Below are positions 1 to 7,176 of a DNA stretch of 64,000 nt, piece by piece. The notes under the pieces were generated by a model, which was not told where the DNA came from, did no database searches, and saw only the letters and a program-made list of their open reading frames with translations. The DNA comes from Maribacter ulvicola (lineage in GTDB: Bacteria > Bacteroidota > Bacteroidia > Flavobacteriales > Flavobacteriaceae): NCBI RefSeq assembly GCF_900155985.1, contig NZ_FTMA01000005.1, positions 124,001 to 188,000 of the forward strand, given 5' to 3'. Numbering within the stretch: the stretch's first letter is position 1; each line of letters starts with the position of its first letter. A program made the translations under genes and the position numbers.

Positions 1-290
1 CCTTGTACATTGACAATTATGTCGACATCCATCTGCATTACGGCCTCTGCGATACGATCACTACCACAATCATGTTCTTTTTTACTCATGATTGCCAAAC
101 CACCTGCTTTAATGATAGTGTCATAGATAACATCACTATCTGTTACCACGTACACTTCATCAAATAATTTGGTATGCACTGCAGCTTGATATGTTCTTAA
201 AATGACCGGTTTACCAGCTAAATCTTGCATTAGTTTTGCAGGAAATCTAGAGGCCGCATAACGGGCAGGTATCATTGCTATTTTCTTCAA
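1..290 (-). CDS. kdsB: 3-deoxy-manno-octulosonate cytidylyltransferase, N-terminal part
   Basis: Only the first ~97 codons lie in the window; the gene runs off the left edge. The translation has the CMP-Kdo synthetase N-terminus: [13 protein letters not shown] (nucleotide-binding loop), then KPVI, then VVTDSD and a CGSDRIAEA segment. The enzyme activates Kdo with CTP for LPS inner-core synthesis in the cytoplasm, so the cell makes a Kdo-containing outer membrane. I place the start at a TTG giving [11 protein letters not shown], because the family normally has a few residues before the IPAR loop; an internal ATG at 275 is the alternative. The DUF4126 gene upstream ends 11 bp before this start, suggesting co-transcription. 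Confidence 0.93.
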   Translation of the reverse strand, partial: MKKIAMIPARYAASRFPAKLMQDLAGKPVILRTYQAAVHTKLFDEVYVVTDSDVIYDTIIKAGGLAIMSKKEHDCGSDRIAEAVMQMDVDIIVNVQ

Positions 291-301
291 CTACTTCTAT
301 T

Positions 302-871
302 TTATGTTTTTGCCTTTGGTCTTAAGCTTCTATATATCCTAAAAACGATCACCAAGATGATAATCACCAAAACCGCTGCTAAGATAGGTGCAAATATTGA
401 GGCGACCGACACTACTACTGCGGTAGCGGTTTCTACCGTTGTTATCACCGGGTTAGCCAAGCCACCTGTTGTGGCGGTAGATGCCAATCTACCTGTTGCA
501 CCAGCTCCTTTTATAGCCGTTGCAGTTCCTCCACCGGCAATTATTGCCAATGACCAAGTAATTACAGGGTCTAAATCCGCTACTGTTGAAACCATTACCG
601 CAGTACCTGCTATTGCTGCTAAAGGTACTGCTATACTATCTAACAAATTATCAAACCAAGGGATAAAATAGGCGAATATCTCTAACAATGTAGCTATTCC
701 TAAAGTTAGTACAGCTACCAGACTTCCTATCCACTGCCAATGATCATTTAACTCCCATACGCCAAAATAGGAAGCCAAACTCAAGGCAAACAATGGTAGA
801 AATACCCTAAACCCAACAGATGCGGCCAACCCTATCCCTAAAAATATACTTAAAACCGTATCTGTTGTCAT
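302..871 (-). CDS. DUF4126 family integral membrane protein
   Basis: A 189-residue hydrophobic protein with about five predicted membrane segments. It has a Gly/Ala/Thr-rich central stretch (about residues 110-145) and a basic C-terminus (RIYRSLRPKAKT). The N-terminal pattern GIGLAASVGFRVFLPL and the central GGGTATAIKGAGATGRLAST match DUF4126, a family of unknown function. It lies just upstream of kdsB on the same strand. A glycine-rich membrane channel-like fold is possible from composition but not demonstrated. Confidence 0.85.
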   Translation of the reverse strand: MTTDTVLSIFLGIGLAASVGFRVFLPLFALSLASYFGVWELNDHWQWIGSLVAVLTLGIATLLEIFAYFIPWFDNLLDSIAVPLAAIAGTAVMVSTVADLDPVITWSLAIIAGGGTATAIKGAGATGRLASTATTGGLANPVITTVETATAVVVSVASIFAPILAAVLVIIILVIVFRIYRSLRPKAKT

Positions 872-934
872 ATGCTATTTGTTATTGGGGAAATATTTTT
901 TTTAGGCATCATTAATTACTAAAATAACGTTTTC

Positions 935-2368
935 TTAATCAAGAAAAAAATCGTCCTTAAAACCAATGAGATACAATTTACTCTTTGCCCTAGTAACTGC
1001 AGTATACAACCAACGCAAGTATTCTTTATCTATACCATTTGGCAAATAAGGCTGTTCTATAAAAACGGTGTTCCATTGTCCCCCCTGAGATTTATGACAG
1101 GTTATGGCATACGAGAATTTTACCTGTAAACCATTAAAATACTTGTTATTCTTAACCCCCAAAAACTTCTTGTATTTAGAACTCTCATGGGCAAAATCTT
1201 TCATTACTTCTTGGTACAGCCTATTACCATCTTCATAAGATAAGGAAGGAGATTCTGCGGTAATGGTATCTAACAACAATACTGTTTCAAACGGAGCCAT
1301 GTTAGGGTAATCTACCATTTTAACTTTTACCTCTGCAAACTTAAAAGTGTAGATTTCCTTAATATCGAATATTTCCAGAATCTCAATAATATCTCCGTTT
1401 GCAATAAACCCCGCTTCTGTGCTTGGCTTTAACCAATAGTAGTTATTCTTAACTACCATCATAAAATCGCCAACGGCAATATCGTTCTCTAAAAACAGTA
1501 TACGTTCTCTTATATTCTGATTGTAAAGATTTGCACGTTTATTGGAACGTACAATAAATGCCGTTTCCTCTTTCCCGTTTTCTGAATACGAACTATCAAT
1601 GGCTTCTTGTATTTCATTACCATCAATTAATCGTACTATATCGGTAAAGGGATCTACATCAAATTTAAAATCTTCAAAGAAATCACTTTGCAATTGCTCT
1701 CTTAATAAGGTAGCATTTGCCAATATTCCAGAATCACCAGCTTGCCTTACTACTTCATTCAACTCTAGATGAACCACTTCTTTATTATAATTCAAGGATA
1801 GTTTATCGCCATCTAATGCTGGACTCAACACCAAATGAACAGGTGGCAATTGTGCGGTATCCCCTATTAATAATAATTTACACTTGTGACCAGAATACAC
1901 GAACATCATTAAATCATCTAATAAAGAACCGTTCTCAAATAGTTTAGAATCGGCAGCCGTATCCGGTATCATAGATGCTTCATCTACTATAAATAAGGTA
2001 TCTCTATGTTTATTAGGGGCCATTACAAACTGTACTCCACCCCCACTTTGTTTCTTTGGAAAATATATCTTTCTATGAATGGTAAACGCCTGCGTTTTTG
2101 AATAATTAGACATCACTTTTGCCGCCCTACCTGTAGGTGCCATAAGCACAGCTTTCTTCTGAACCTTCCATAAACTGTTAACTAAAGTGCCGATTAAAGT
2201 AGTTTTACCTGTACCTGCGTAACCTTTTAACAAAAAAACTTCATCCTTGACCGCTGACAGTGTAAACTCTGCTAACTTCTGCAAAGCCACTGATTGCGTG
2301 ACAGTTGGTGTATGAGGAAATTTAGTTTCTAGTATACTATAGAATGATGCGGGTGTTGTTGCTTTCAT
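935..2368 (-). CDS. RecD/Dda-like superfamily 1 DNA helicase (AAA family ATPase)
   Basis: A 477-residue protein with Walker A GYAGTGKTT at residues 49-57 and Walker B VDEASM near residue 127. It also has an SF1 motif III-like GDTAQLPPV and a C-terminal UvrD-type helicase segment with TCHKSQGGQW and YTAVTRAKSKLYL (motifs V and VI). This is the layout of RecD2/Dda-type 5'-3' helicases without the RecD N-terminal extension. The likely role is DNA unwinding in repair or replication-fork processing. A TATCTTTG box at 2376-2383 lies 7 bp upstream, so the transcript leader would be very short. The divergent neighbour starts at 2470. Confidence 0.92.
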   Translation of the reverse strand: MKATTPASFYSILETKFPHTPTVTQSVALQKLAEFTLSAVKDEVFLLKGYAGTGKTTLIGTLVNSLWKVQKKAVLMAPTGRAAKVMSNYSKTQAFTIHRKIYFPKKQSGGGVQFVMAPNKHRDTLFIVDEASMIPDTAADSKLFENGSLLDDLMMFVYSGHKCKLLLIGDTAQLPPVHLVLSPALDGDKLSLNYNKEVVHLELNEVVRQAGDSGILANATLLREQLQSDFFEDFKFDVDPFTDIVRLIDGNEIQEAIDSSYSENGKEETAFIVRSNKRANLYNQNIRERILFLENDIAVGDFMMVVKNNYYWLKPSTEAGFIANGDIIEILEIFDIKEIYTFKFAEVKVKMVDYPNMAPFETVLLLDTITAESPSLSYEDGNRLYQEVMKDFAHESSKYKKFLGVKNNKYFNGLQVKFSYAITCHKSQGGQWNTVFIEQPYLPNGIDKEYLRWLYTAVTRAKSKLYLIGFKDDFFLD

Positions 2369-2375
2369 GTGCCTT

Positions 2376-2383
2376 CAAAGATA
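2376..2383 (-). promoter_or_regulatory. -7 box of the helicase gene
   Basis: The minus strand reads TATCTTTG, an exact TAnnTTTG match, ending 7 bp before the helicase ATG. No TTG is seen at -33. The transcript would have only a few leader bases. Confidence 0.5.
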
Positions 2384-2428
2384 AAGATGATTTTTAGCCT
2401 AAAAACTTTTACGATTAAAAAAAAATTG

Positions 2429-2436
2429 TAGATTTG
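2429..2436 (+). promoter_or_regulatory. -7 box of the 2470 gene
   Basis: TAGATTTG, an exact TAnnTTTG match, lies 33 bp before the ATG at 2470. It is divergent from the helicase promoter, so both genes are served by a spacer of about 100 bp. Confidence 0.55.
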
Positions 2437-2469
2437 TGAAGACCACTAAATAAAAATAACACATACGAA

Positions 2470-3120
2470 ATGAAGACCATTATACAAATTGTACTTTGGA
2501 TTGGATGTATCGCTTTAGGATACTTTATTTACAACTCCATAACTGGACCAATCAAATTTAAAGAAGTAAAAGAAGAGCGTTATTCGCAAGTTGTCGCCAA
2601 ATTAAAAGACATTAAAAACGCTCAAGAAGCTTACAAAACAGTTAATGGCAAATATGCGAATGACTTTAATAGTCTAATTCGTTTTATTGATACTGGTAAA
2701 TATGTGATTACCCAACAGAGAGATTCTTCTTTCATGGAGTTTGATAAAGCATATGGTATTGATATGTTGAAAGAATTTAAAATTATTGATACCTTGGGAA
2801 CTGTTTCTGTTAAAGATTCACTTTTTAAAGCAGATAACAGATACAAAAGCTTAATGGATGTACCTACAGCTGCAAACGGTGAGAAATTTACCATGAAAGC
2901 TGGATTTGTAGAAAAGAGCGGATACAAAGCCCCTGTTTTTGAAGCAAAAGTTGATAAAGAAGTTGTTCTTTATGATCAACCTAAAGATTTATTATCTCGT
3001 GAAAAAGCAGCTTTAAGTGTAGAAGAAGTAAATGGACCATCAATTTACGTAGGTTCTTTAGACGAAGTTAGCACAAGCGGTAACTGGCCTCCTATATATG
3101 ACAAAAAAGTTAAAAAATAA
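2470..3120 (+). CDS. conserved hypothetical single-pass membrane protein with pilin-like helix
   Basis: A 216-residue protein that I do not assign to a named family. An N-terminal membrane anchor (about residues 4-22) is followed by a charged helix. Then comes a segment containing IKNAQEAYKTVNGKYAND (about 49-66), which resembles the post-helix region of type II/IV pseudopilins, where an A-x-E-x-Y-x-x-x-x-G-x-Y pattern is common. No prepilin peptidase site (G before F-T-L-x-E) is visible. The C-terminal two thirds look soluble and would be periplasmic. The 3' end overlaps the DUF3822 gene by 23 bp and rsmD follows, so the three form one operon. Confidence 0.88.
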   Translation: MKTIIQIVLWIGCIALGYFIYNSITGPIKFKEVKEERYSQVVAKLKDIKNAQEAYKTVNGKYANDFNSLIRFIDTGKYVITQQRDSSFMEFDKAYGIDMLKEFKIIDTLGTVSVKDSLFKADNRYKSLMDVPTAANGEKFTMKAGFVEKSGYKAPVFEAKVDKEVVLYDQPKDLLSREKAALSVEEVNGPSIYVGSLDEVSTSGNWPPIYDKKVKK

Positions 3121-3934
3121 TAGCTTAAATATAGCGGATAAAAATTTTAAGAAATTGTCCATTCAGGTTAGCTTGAATGGACTTTCTTTTTGTGTGGCAG
3201 ATACTGTCTCACAAAAATTGTTGATTTCTGATAGGGTCAACTTTTCCGATGAAAAAAACCCAATGGCCGCTAAAGATGAATTGGAGAAGCTTTTTCAAAA
3301 GCATGATATAGAGAACATGCCATTTGATGAAGTCGTAGCCGTTCACAGAAATACCCTTTTCGGGCTTGTACCAAAGTCATTATTCAACCCTGATCATTTA
3401 AATGAGTATCTTAAATTCAATACCAAGGTATTAGCGAATGATGTTATTGCTTATGACGAAGTAGAAAACCATGATTTAGTCAATGTCTACGTACCTTACG
3501 TAAACATTAACAATTACATCTACGATCTTTTTGGCGAATTCGATTTTATGCACAATGGTACAGTATTACTGCAGTCTTTACTGAACAACCAAACTCAAAA
3601 TCAAGAGATTACCTGCTTTGTACATGTCAACAAAGAACAGTTAGATATTACTGTCCTAAACCAACGTAAACTACTGCTTTATAATAGTTTTAAATATCAA
3701 ACAAAAGAAGATTTTACCTACTACCTTCTTTTTGTAATTGAGCAATTAGAACTAGACCCTAAGATTGTAGTTGTAAAACTATTTGGAGATATTGAAGAGG
3801 ACGACGAAATTTTTCAGCTGTGCTATAATTACATTCAGAACATTAGTATTTTTGAAACGTCTACCGCTCAATTATCCAAACTTGGAGAACCTTCAACAGG
3901 TTCTATAGATTTCACCCTTATTAATACAATATAA
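3098..3934 (+). CDS. DUF3822 family protein
   Basis: A 278-residue soluble protein matching the Bacteroidota DUF3822 family, which usually precedes an RsmD-type methyltransferase as it does here. As I recall, a structural-genomics structure of a Bacteroides member has an actin-like ATPase fold. The repeated layout here (SIQVSLNGLSFCVADT near the N-terminus, then ITCFVHVNKEQLDITVLNQ mid-protein) fits the two-lobed strand pattern of that superfamily. The start overlaps the upstream gene by 23 bp. An internal start is possible, because the first ~18 residues are lysine/asparagine-rich and unconserved-looking. Function unknown. Confidence 0.87.
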   Translation: MTKKLKNNSLNIADKNFKKLSIQVSLNGLSFCVADTVSQKLLISDRVNFSDEKNPMAAKDELEKLFQKHDIENMPFDEVVAVHRNTLFGLVPKSLFNPDHLNEYLKFNTKVLANDVIAYDEVENHDLVNVYVPYVNINNYIYDLFGEFDFMHNGTVLLQSLLNNQTQNQEITCFVHVNKEQLDITVLNQRKLLLYNSFKYQTKEDFTYYLLFVIEQLELDPKIVVVKLFGDIEEDDEIFQLCYNYIQNISIFETSTAQLSKLGEPSTGSIDFTLINTI

Positions 3935-4470
3935 TGCGCATCATATCAGGAAAACACAAAGGACGTCACTTAATGGCTCCTAAAAAACTACCTGTAAGGC
4001 CTACCAAAGACATGGCCAAAGAGAGTTTGTTCAATATTTTGAACAATAGTTACTATTTTCCAGACTTAAAAGTTCTTGATCTTTTTGCCGGCACAGGTAA
4101 TATTAGCTACGAATTCTCCTCTAGAGGTGTTGCTGATGTTCTGGCTATAGACGCCCATTCTGGCTGTATAGAATTCATAGACAAAACCGTAGAATTGTTA
4201 GATATGAACATACGCTCGTTAAAAAGTGATGTATTTAGCTTTCTTCAAAGAAATACCGAGAAATTCGATATTATATTCGCAGATCCTTTCTATGATATGG
4301 AGCTAACCGATTTTGAAAAATTGCCCGAACTAGTTTTTGAAAATGACCTTCTATTGGAAGATGGTGTGTTAATAATTGAACATTCTAACCATACTAGCCT
4401 AGCCGAATTTCCATACTATAAAAATTCTAGAAAATACGGAGGGAGTGTCTTTAGCTTTTTTGAGAAGTAA
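3934..4470 (+). CDS. rsmD: 16S rRNA (guanine(966)-N(2))-methyltransferase RsmD
   Basis: A 178-residue class I SAM-dependent methyltransferase. The N-terminal RIISGKHKGRHL and RPTKDMAKESLFNIL motifs are typical of RsmD. The SAM loop LDLFAGTGNISYE spans about 48-60. The catalytic motif is DPFY (117-120) where other RsmD proteins have DPPF/Y. It methylates G966 of 16S rRNA during 30S assembly. The ATG overlaps the DUF3822 stop by one base (TAATG), indicating translational coupling. Confidence 0.95.
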   Translation: MRIISGKHKGRHLMAPKKLPVRPTKDMAKESLFNILNNSYYFPDLKVLDLFAGTGNISYEFSSRGVADVLAIDAHSGCIEFIDKTVELLDMNIRSLKSDVFSFLQRNTEKFDIIFADPFYDMELTDFEKLPELVFENDLLLEDGVLIIEHSNHTSLAEFPYYKNSRKYGGSVFSFFEK

Positions 4471-4574
4471 CTATTAAATACAAAGTCTTCATTTATTAAA
4501 ATACAAAAACTCGTTGATTACGCATGTACTTATTACTGATGTGCAACTCCTAAATTTGTCATATCAGTAAAAAA

Positions 4575-4875
4575 GCAGGCCATAAGCCGGATTCTGTATT
4601 CCGAAAATATCAGAATTCCTTATCATTTATCTAGGCAATGGGTTACCCCAGGGCTCTAACCGCCTACCCTTCGATTTGGGCGTGCAGCCCTCAAACACCG
4701 ATTTACATGACGTTTCACCGTATAGAGTTTACCTGGTTTCACTACAGCCGAACTGTACTTGCTTTCTGTTGCACTTGTCCTCACATTTCTGTGGACGGGC
4801 GTTACCCGCTATACTGCACTATGGTGTCCAGACTTTCCTCTCCCAATTACTTGGCAGCGATAAGGTGGCCTGCTG
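4575..4875 (-). ncRNA. rnpB: RNase P RNA, bacterial class A
   Basis: Read on the minus strand the element begins with AGCAGGCC, soon followed by GGGAGAGGAAAGTCTGGACA (P4 5' half and CRIV). It contains the universally conserved ACAGAA-TCCGGCTTATGG 3' segment and closes with GGCCTGCT, which pairs with the 5' AGCAGGCC to form P1. The length of about 300 nt is normal. It encodes the catalytic RNA that removes 5' leaders from pre-tRNA. A T-run follows P1 (4570-4574 region), a simple termination signal. The 5' end is placed from the P1 pairing and the promoter box 5 bp upstream. Confidence 0.97.
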
Positions 4876-4879
4876 AGCG

Positions 4880-4887
4880 CAAATGTA
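4880..4887 (-). promoter_or_regulatory. -7 box of rnpB
   Basis: The minus strand reads TACATTTG (TAnnTTTG). Its last G is about 5 bp from the predicted RNase P RNA 5' end, the spacing expected for a Bacteroidota transcription start. Confidence 0.65.
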
Positions 4888-4922
4888 CTGTAATTGTTGA
4901 TAACTAAGCATGATCTCTTTTC

Positions 4923-4942
4923 TTAATTCTCGTTAGAATTAA
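4923..4942. promoter_or_regulatory. inverted repeat between the rnpB and dnaX promoters
   Basis: TTAATTCT, a 4-base CGTT spacer, then AGAATTAA: perfect 8-bp arms. It lies between the two divergent -7 boxes and about 10 bp upstream of the dnaX box, overlapping where the -33 element would be. It could be an operator, or chance in AT-rich DNA. Confidence 0.35.
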
Positions 4943-4952
4943 AGGCTATATT

Positions 4953-4960
4953 TATATTTG
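4953..4960 (+). promoter_or_regulatory. -7 box of dnaX
   Basis: TATATTTG, an exact TAnnTTTG match, 26 bp before the proposed TTG start of dnaX. No TTG is evident at -33; an inverted repeat occupies that region. Confidence 0.55.
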
Positions 4961-4986
4961 TAATAAGTTTAATCATAGATAGAATT

Positions 4987-6828
4987 TTGGAACCATTTAT
5001 TGTATCGGCTAGAAAGTATAGACCCCAGACATTTAAAGATGTTGTGGGTCAGCAATCTATTACCAACACATTACAAAATGCAATAGACCAAAATCACCTG
5101 GCACAAGCTTTATTATTCTGCGGACCAAGAGGTGTTGGTAAAACTACCTGTGCCCGTATTTTGGCCAAACAGATCAATTCTGATGGTACAGAACAAGAAA
5201 ATGAAGATTTTGCCTTTAATATCTTTGAATTAGATGCCGCTTCTAACAACTCAGTAGATGATATCCGTAATCTTATTGATCAAGTACGTATACCACCACA
5301 AGTTGGTAAATACAAAGTGTATATCATTGATGAGGTACATATGTTATCTCAGTCTGCTTTCAATGCATTTCTTAAAACTTTAGAAGAGCCACCAAAGCAT
5401 GCTATTTTTATATTAGCGACAACAGAGAAGCATAAAATCATACCTACGATTCTTTCTAGATGTCAAATTTTTGACTTTAAAAGAATTACTGTTAAAGATG
5501 CTGCGGAGTATTTAAAATATATTGCCGAGAACCAAGGTGTAAATGCTGAAGATGATGCTTTACATATTATTGCACAAAAGGCTGATGGCGCTATGCGTGA
5601 CGCCTTATCTATTTTTGATAGAGTCGTTAGTTTTTCTGGCTCAGAACTTACTCGTAAAGCGGTTACGGAAAATTTAAATGTTCTAGATTATGATACTTAT
5701 TTTGAGGCTACAGATTTAATCTTAGAACACAATATCCCAGGATTACTGATATTGTTCAATAAGACATTATCTCTTGGTTTTGACGGTCACCACTTTATAG
5801 CTGGCCTAGCATCACATTTTAGAGATTTAATGGTTTGTCAACATCCTGATACGATTAACTTACTAGAAGTTGGTGAAGCCGCACAACAACTATATAGGGA
5901 TCAAAGTAAAAATACAGCCCCCTCCTTTCTGCTGAAAGGTTTAGAGATTTCAAATGACTGCGATTTAAAATATAAAACGAGTAAAAATCAACGCTTACTC
6001 GTTGAACTTACACTTATGAAACTTGCCTCTATCAATTTTGATGGAGAAAAAAAAAATCCTGAATCCGTAGCTCTTAACAATAAGACTATTGATTTTATTG
6101 CTCCTTCCGCATTTTACAATCAAGTACCAACTAAAAAAAATGTAGTAAAACCAGTTACCGAAAATCAAATAGTTGGTACGCCATCAGAAGGTTCAAAAGA
6201 AACAATTGCTACAAATAAGTTTACCGGAACCCCATCAGCACCTAAACCGGGCCAAGCCACCGCTGAAGCCCAAGTAACACCTAAAGAACCTCAACAAAAT
6301 ACGAAAGCAACACCGACGGCAGAAAGTACTACCGATGTCAAAAAACCCATTATTAATCTTCCAAAGAAAAGGGTTTCAGGACTTTCAATTTCTAGCTTAA
6401 ACGCTAAAAAACAACATGAGCTTAACAAGGTGGAGGTTGTTATTGATGAAAACAACCTACCTAAAGATGCTTTTACTGAAGAAGAACTTCGCAAGCATTG
6501 GGCAGATTTTATAGAGATAATAGACAAGAAAGGTCAAAAGATTCTTGCATCTAACCTGCATTCCGATATTCCAAAATTGAAAGAAGGCTTTGCTATTCAC
6601 CTAGAACTTCCTAATGGTACCATGAAAAAGGAAATTGAGCGTGAGCAGTTTGAATTGATGGAATATTTACGCGCAAAATTAAATAATCACTTTGTTCATT
6701 TGGTTATTACTGTAAATGAAACCACTTCAACAAAATTTGCATTTACGCCCGAAGAGAAATACGAAAAGTTAAGACAGAAGAATCCGGTAATTGATTTATT
6801 AAGACAGGAATTCGATCTATTCTTATAA
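4987..6828 (+). CDS. dnaX: DNA polymerase III subunit gamma/tau
   Basis: A 613-residue clamp-loader ATPase. The AAA+ core has Walker A CGPRGVGKTT (45-54), DEVH (115-118) and the SRC arginine-finger motif (157-159). Domain III ends near residue 350. A low-complexity Pro/Thr/Lys linker (about 365-460) and a C-terminal tau-type domain follow. The start is TTG; no in-frame ATG precedes the conserved SARKYRPQTF. The four-cysteine zinc module normally inserted after Walker A is absent: residues 61-80 hold only a short acidic loop. Ten consecutive A's at 6047-6056 (codons 354-357) sit at the end of domain III. A slip in either direction gives an almost immediate stop, so a short gamma form is possible. 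The gene converges on the TMEM220-family gene, with stop codons overlapping in TTATAA. Confidence 0.97.
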   Translation: MEPFIVSARKYRPQTFKDVVGQQSITNTLQNAIDQNHLAQALLFCGPRGVGKTTCARILAKQINSDGTEQENEDFAFNIFELDAASNNSVDDIRNLIDQVRIPPQVGKYKVYIIDEVHMLSQSAFNAFLKTLEEPPKHAIFILATTEKHKIIPTILSRCQIFDFKRITVKDAAEYLKYIAENQGVNAEDDALHIIAQKADGAMRDALSIFDRVVSFSGSELTRKAVTENLNVLDYDTYFEATDLILEHNIPGLLILFNKTLSLGFDGHHFIAGLASHFRDLMVCQHPDTINLLEVGEAAQQLYRDQSKNTAPSFLLKGLEISNDCDLKYKTSKNQRLLVELTLMKLASINFDGEKKNPESVALNNKTIDFIAPSAFYNQVPTKKNVVKPVTENQIVGTPSEGSKETIATNKFTGTPSAPKPGQATAEAQVTPKEPQQNTKATPTAESTTDVKKPIINLPKKRVSGLSISSLNAKKQHELNKVEVVIDENNLPKDAFTEEELRKHWADFIEIIDKKGQKILASNLHSDIPKLKEGFAIHLELPNGTMKKEIEREQFELMEYLRAKLNNHFVHLVITVNETTSTKFAFTPEEKYEKLRQKNPVIDLLRQEFDLFL

Positions 6829-7170
6829 TTTTTTCTTAATTATAAAAGCAAATACCAATAGTACCAGTGAAATTATCAGAAGTCCAAAAGCTTCTCTCCC
6901 CAATTCTACGGTAACAATATCTCCATCATTTAAATCAAATCCTTGAAAATTGGTAGGATAAAGATAAATGAAACCCATAAAAGCAAGTACTCCTAAAACC
7001 AAGGGCACAATGTATCCTATCTTGTTTAATGCGAACAATAGCGAGATTAAAGCTGCAATACCGTAGATAATAATCCAATGTAACGAGTCTGGATCATTGT
7101 ATTGCAAAACGGCACCTACACTAAATAATACCACAAAAACGTAGCCTAATATCTTAAATAATAGATTCAT
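6823..7170 (-). CDS. TMEM220-family small membrane protein
   Basis: A 115-residue protein with four predicted membrane segments. The QYNDPDSLHWIIIY motif (about 24-37) is the hallmark of the TMEM220 family (unknown function, also found in animals). The ATG lies only 6 bp after the eboF stop, so it is probably the last gene of the ebo operon. The 3' end overlaps dnaX tail-to-tail by 6 bp within TTATAA, and no terminator hairpin is seen. Confidence 0.88.
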   Translation of the reverse strand: MNLLFKILGYVFVVLFSVGAVLQYNDPDSLHWIIIYGIAALISLLFALNKIGYIVPLVLGVLAFMGFIYLYPTNFQGFDLNDGDIVTVELGREAFGLLIISLVLLVFAFIIKKKL

Positions 7171-7176
7171 TTAAAC

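Noticed and set aside
357..671. A 104-codon plus-strand frame within the DUF4126 gene.
   Set aside because: Ala/Val/Thr-only composition mirrors the hydrophobic gene on the other strand; no start context.
4638..4907. Open reading frames on the plus strand across 4638-4907.
   Set aside because: They run antisense to the RNase P RNA, whose conserved core and P1 pairing are clear; no protein-like features.
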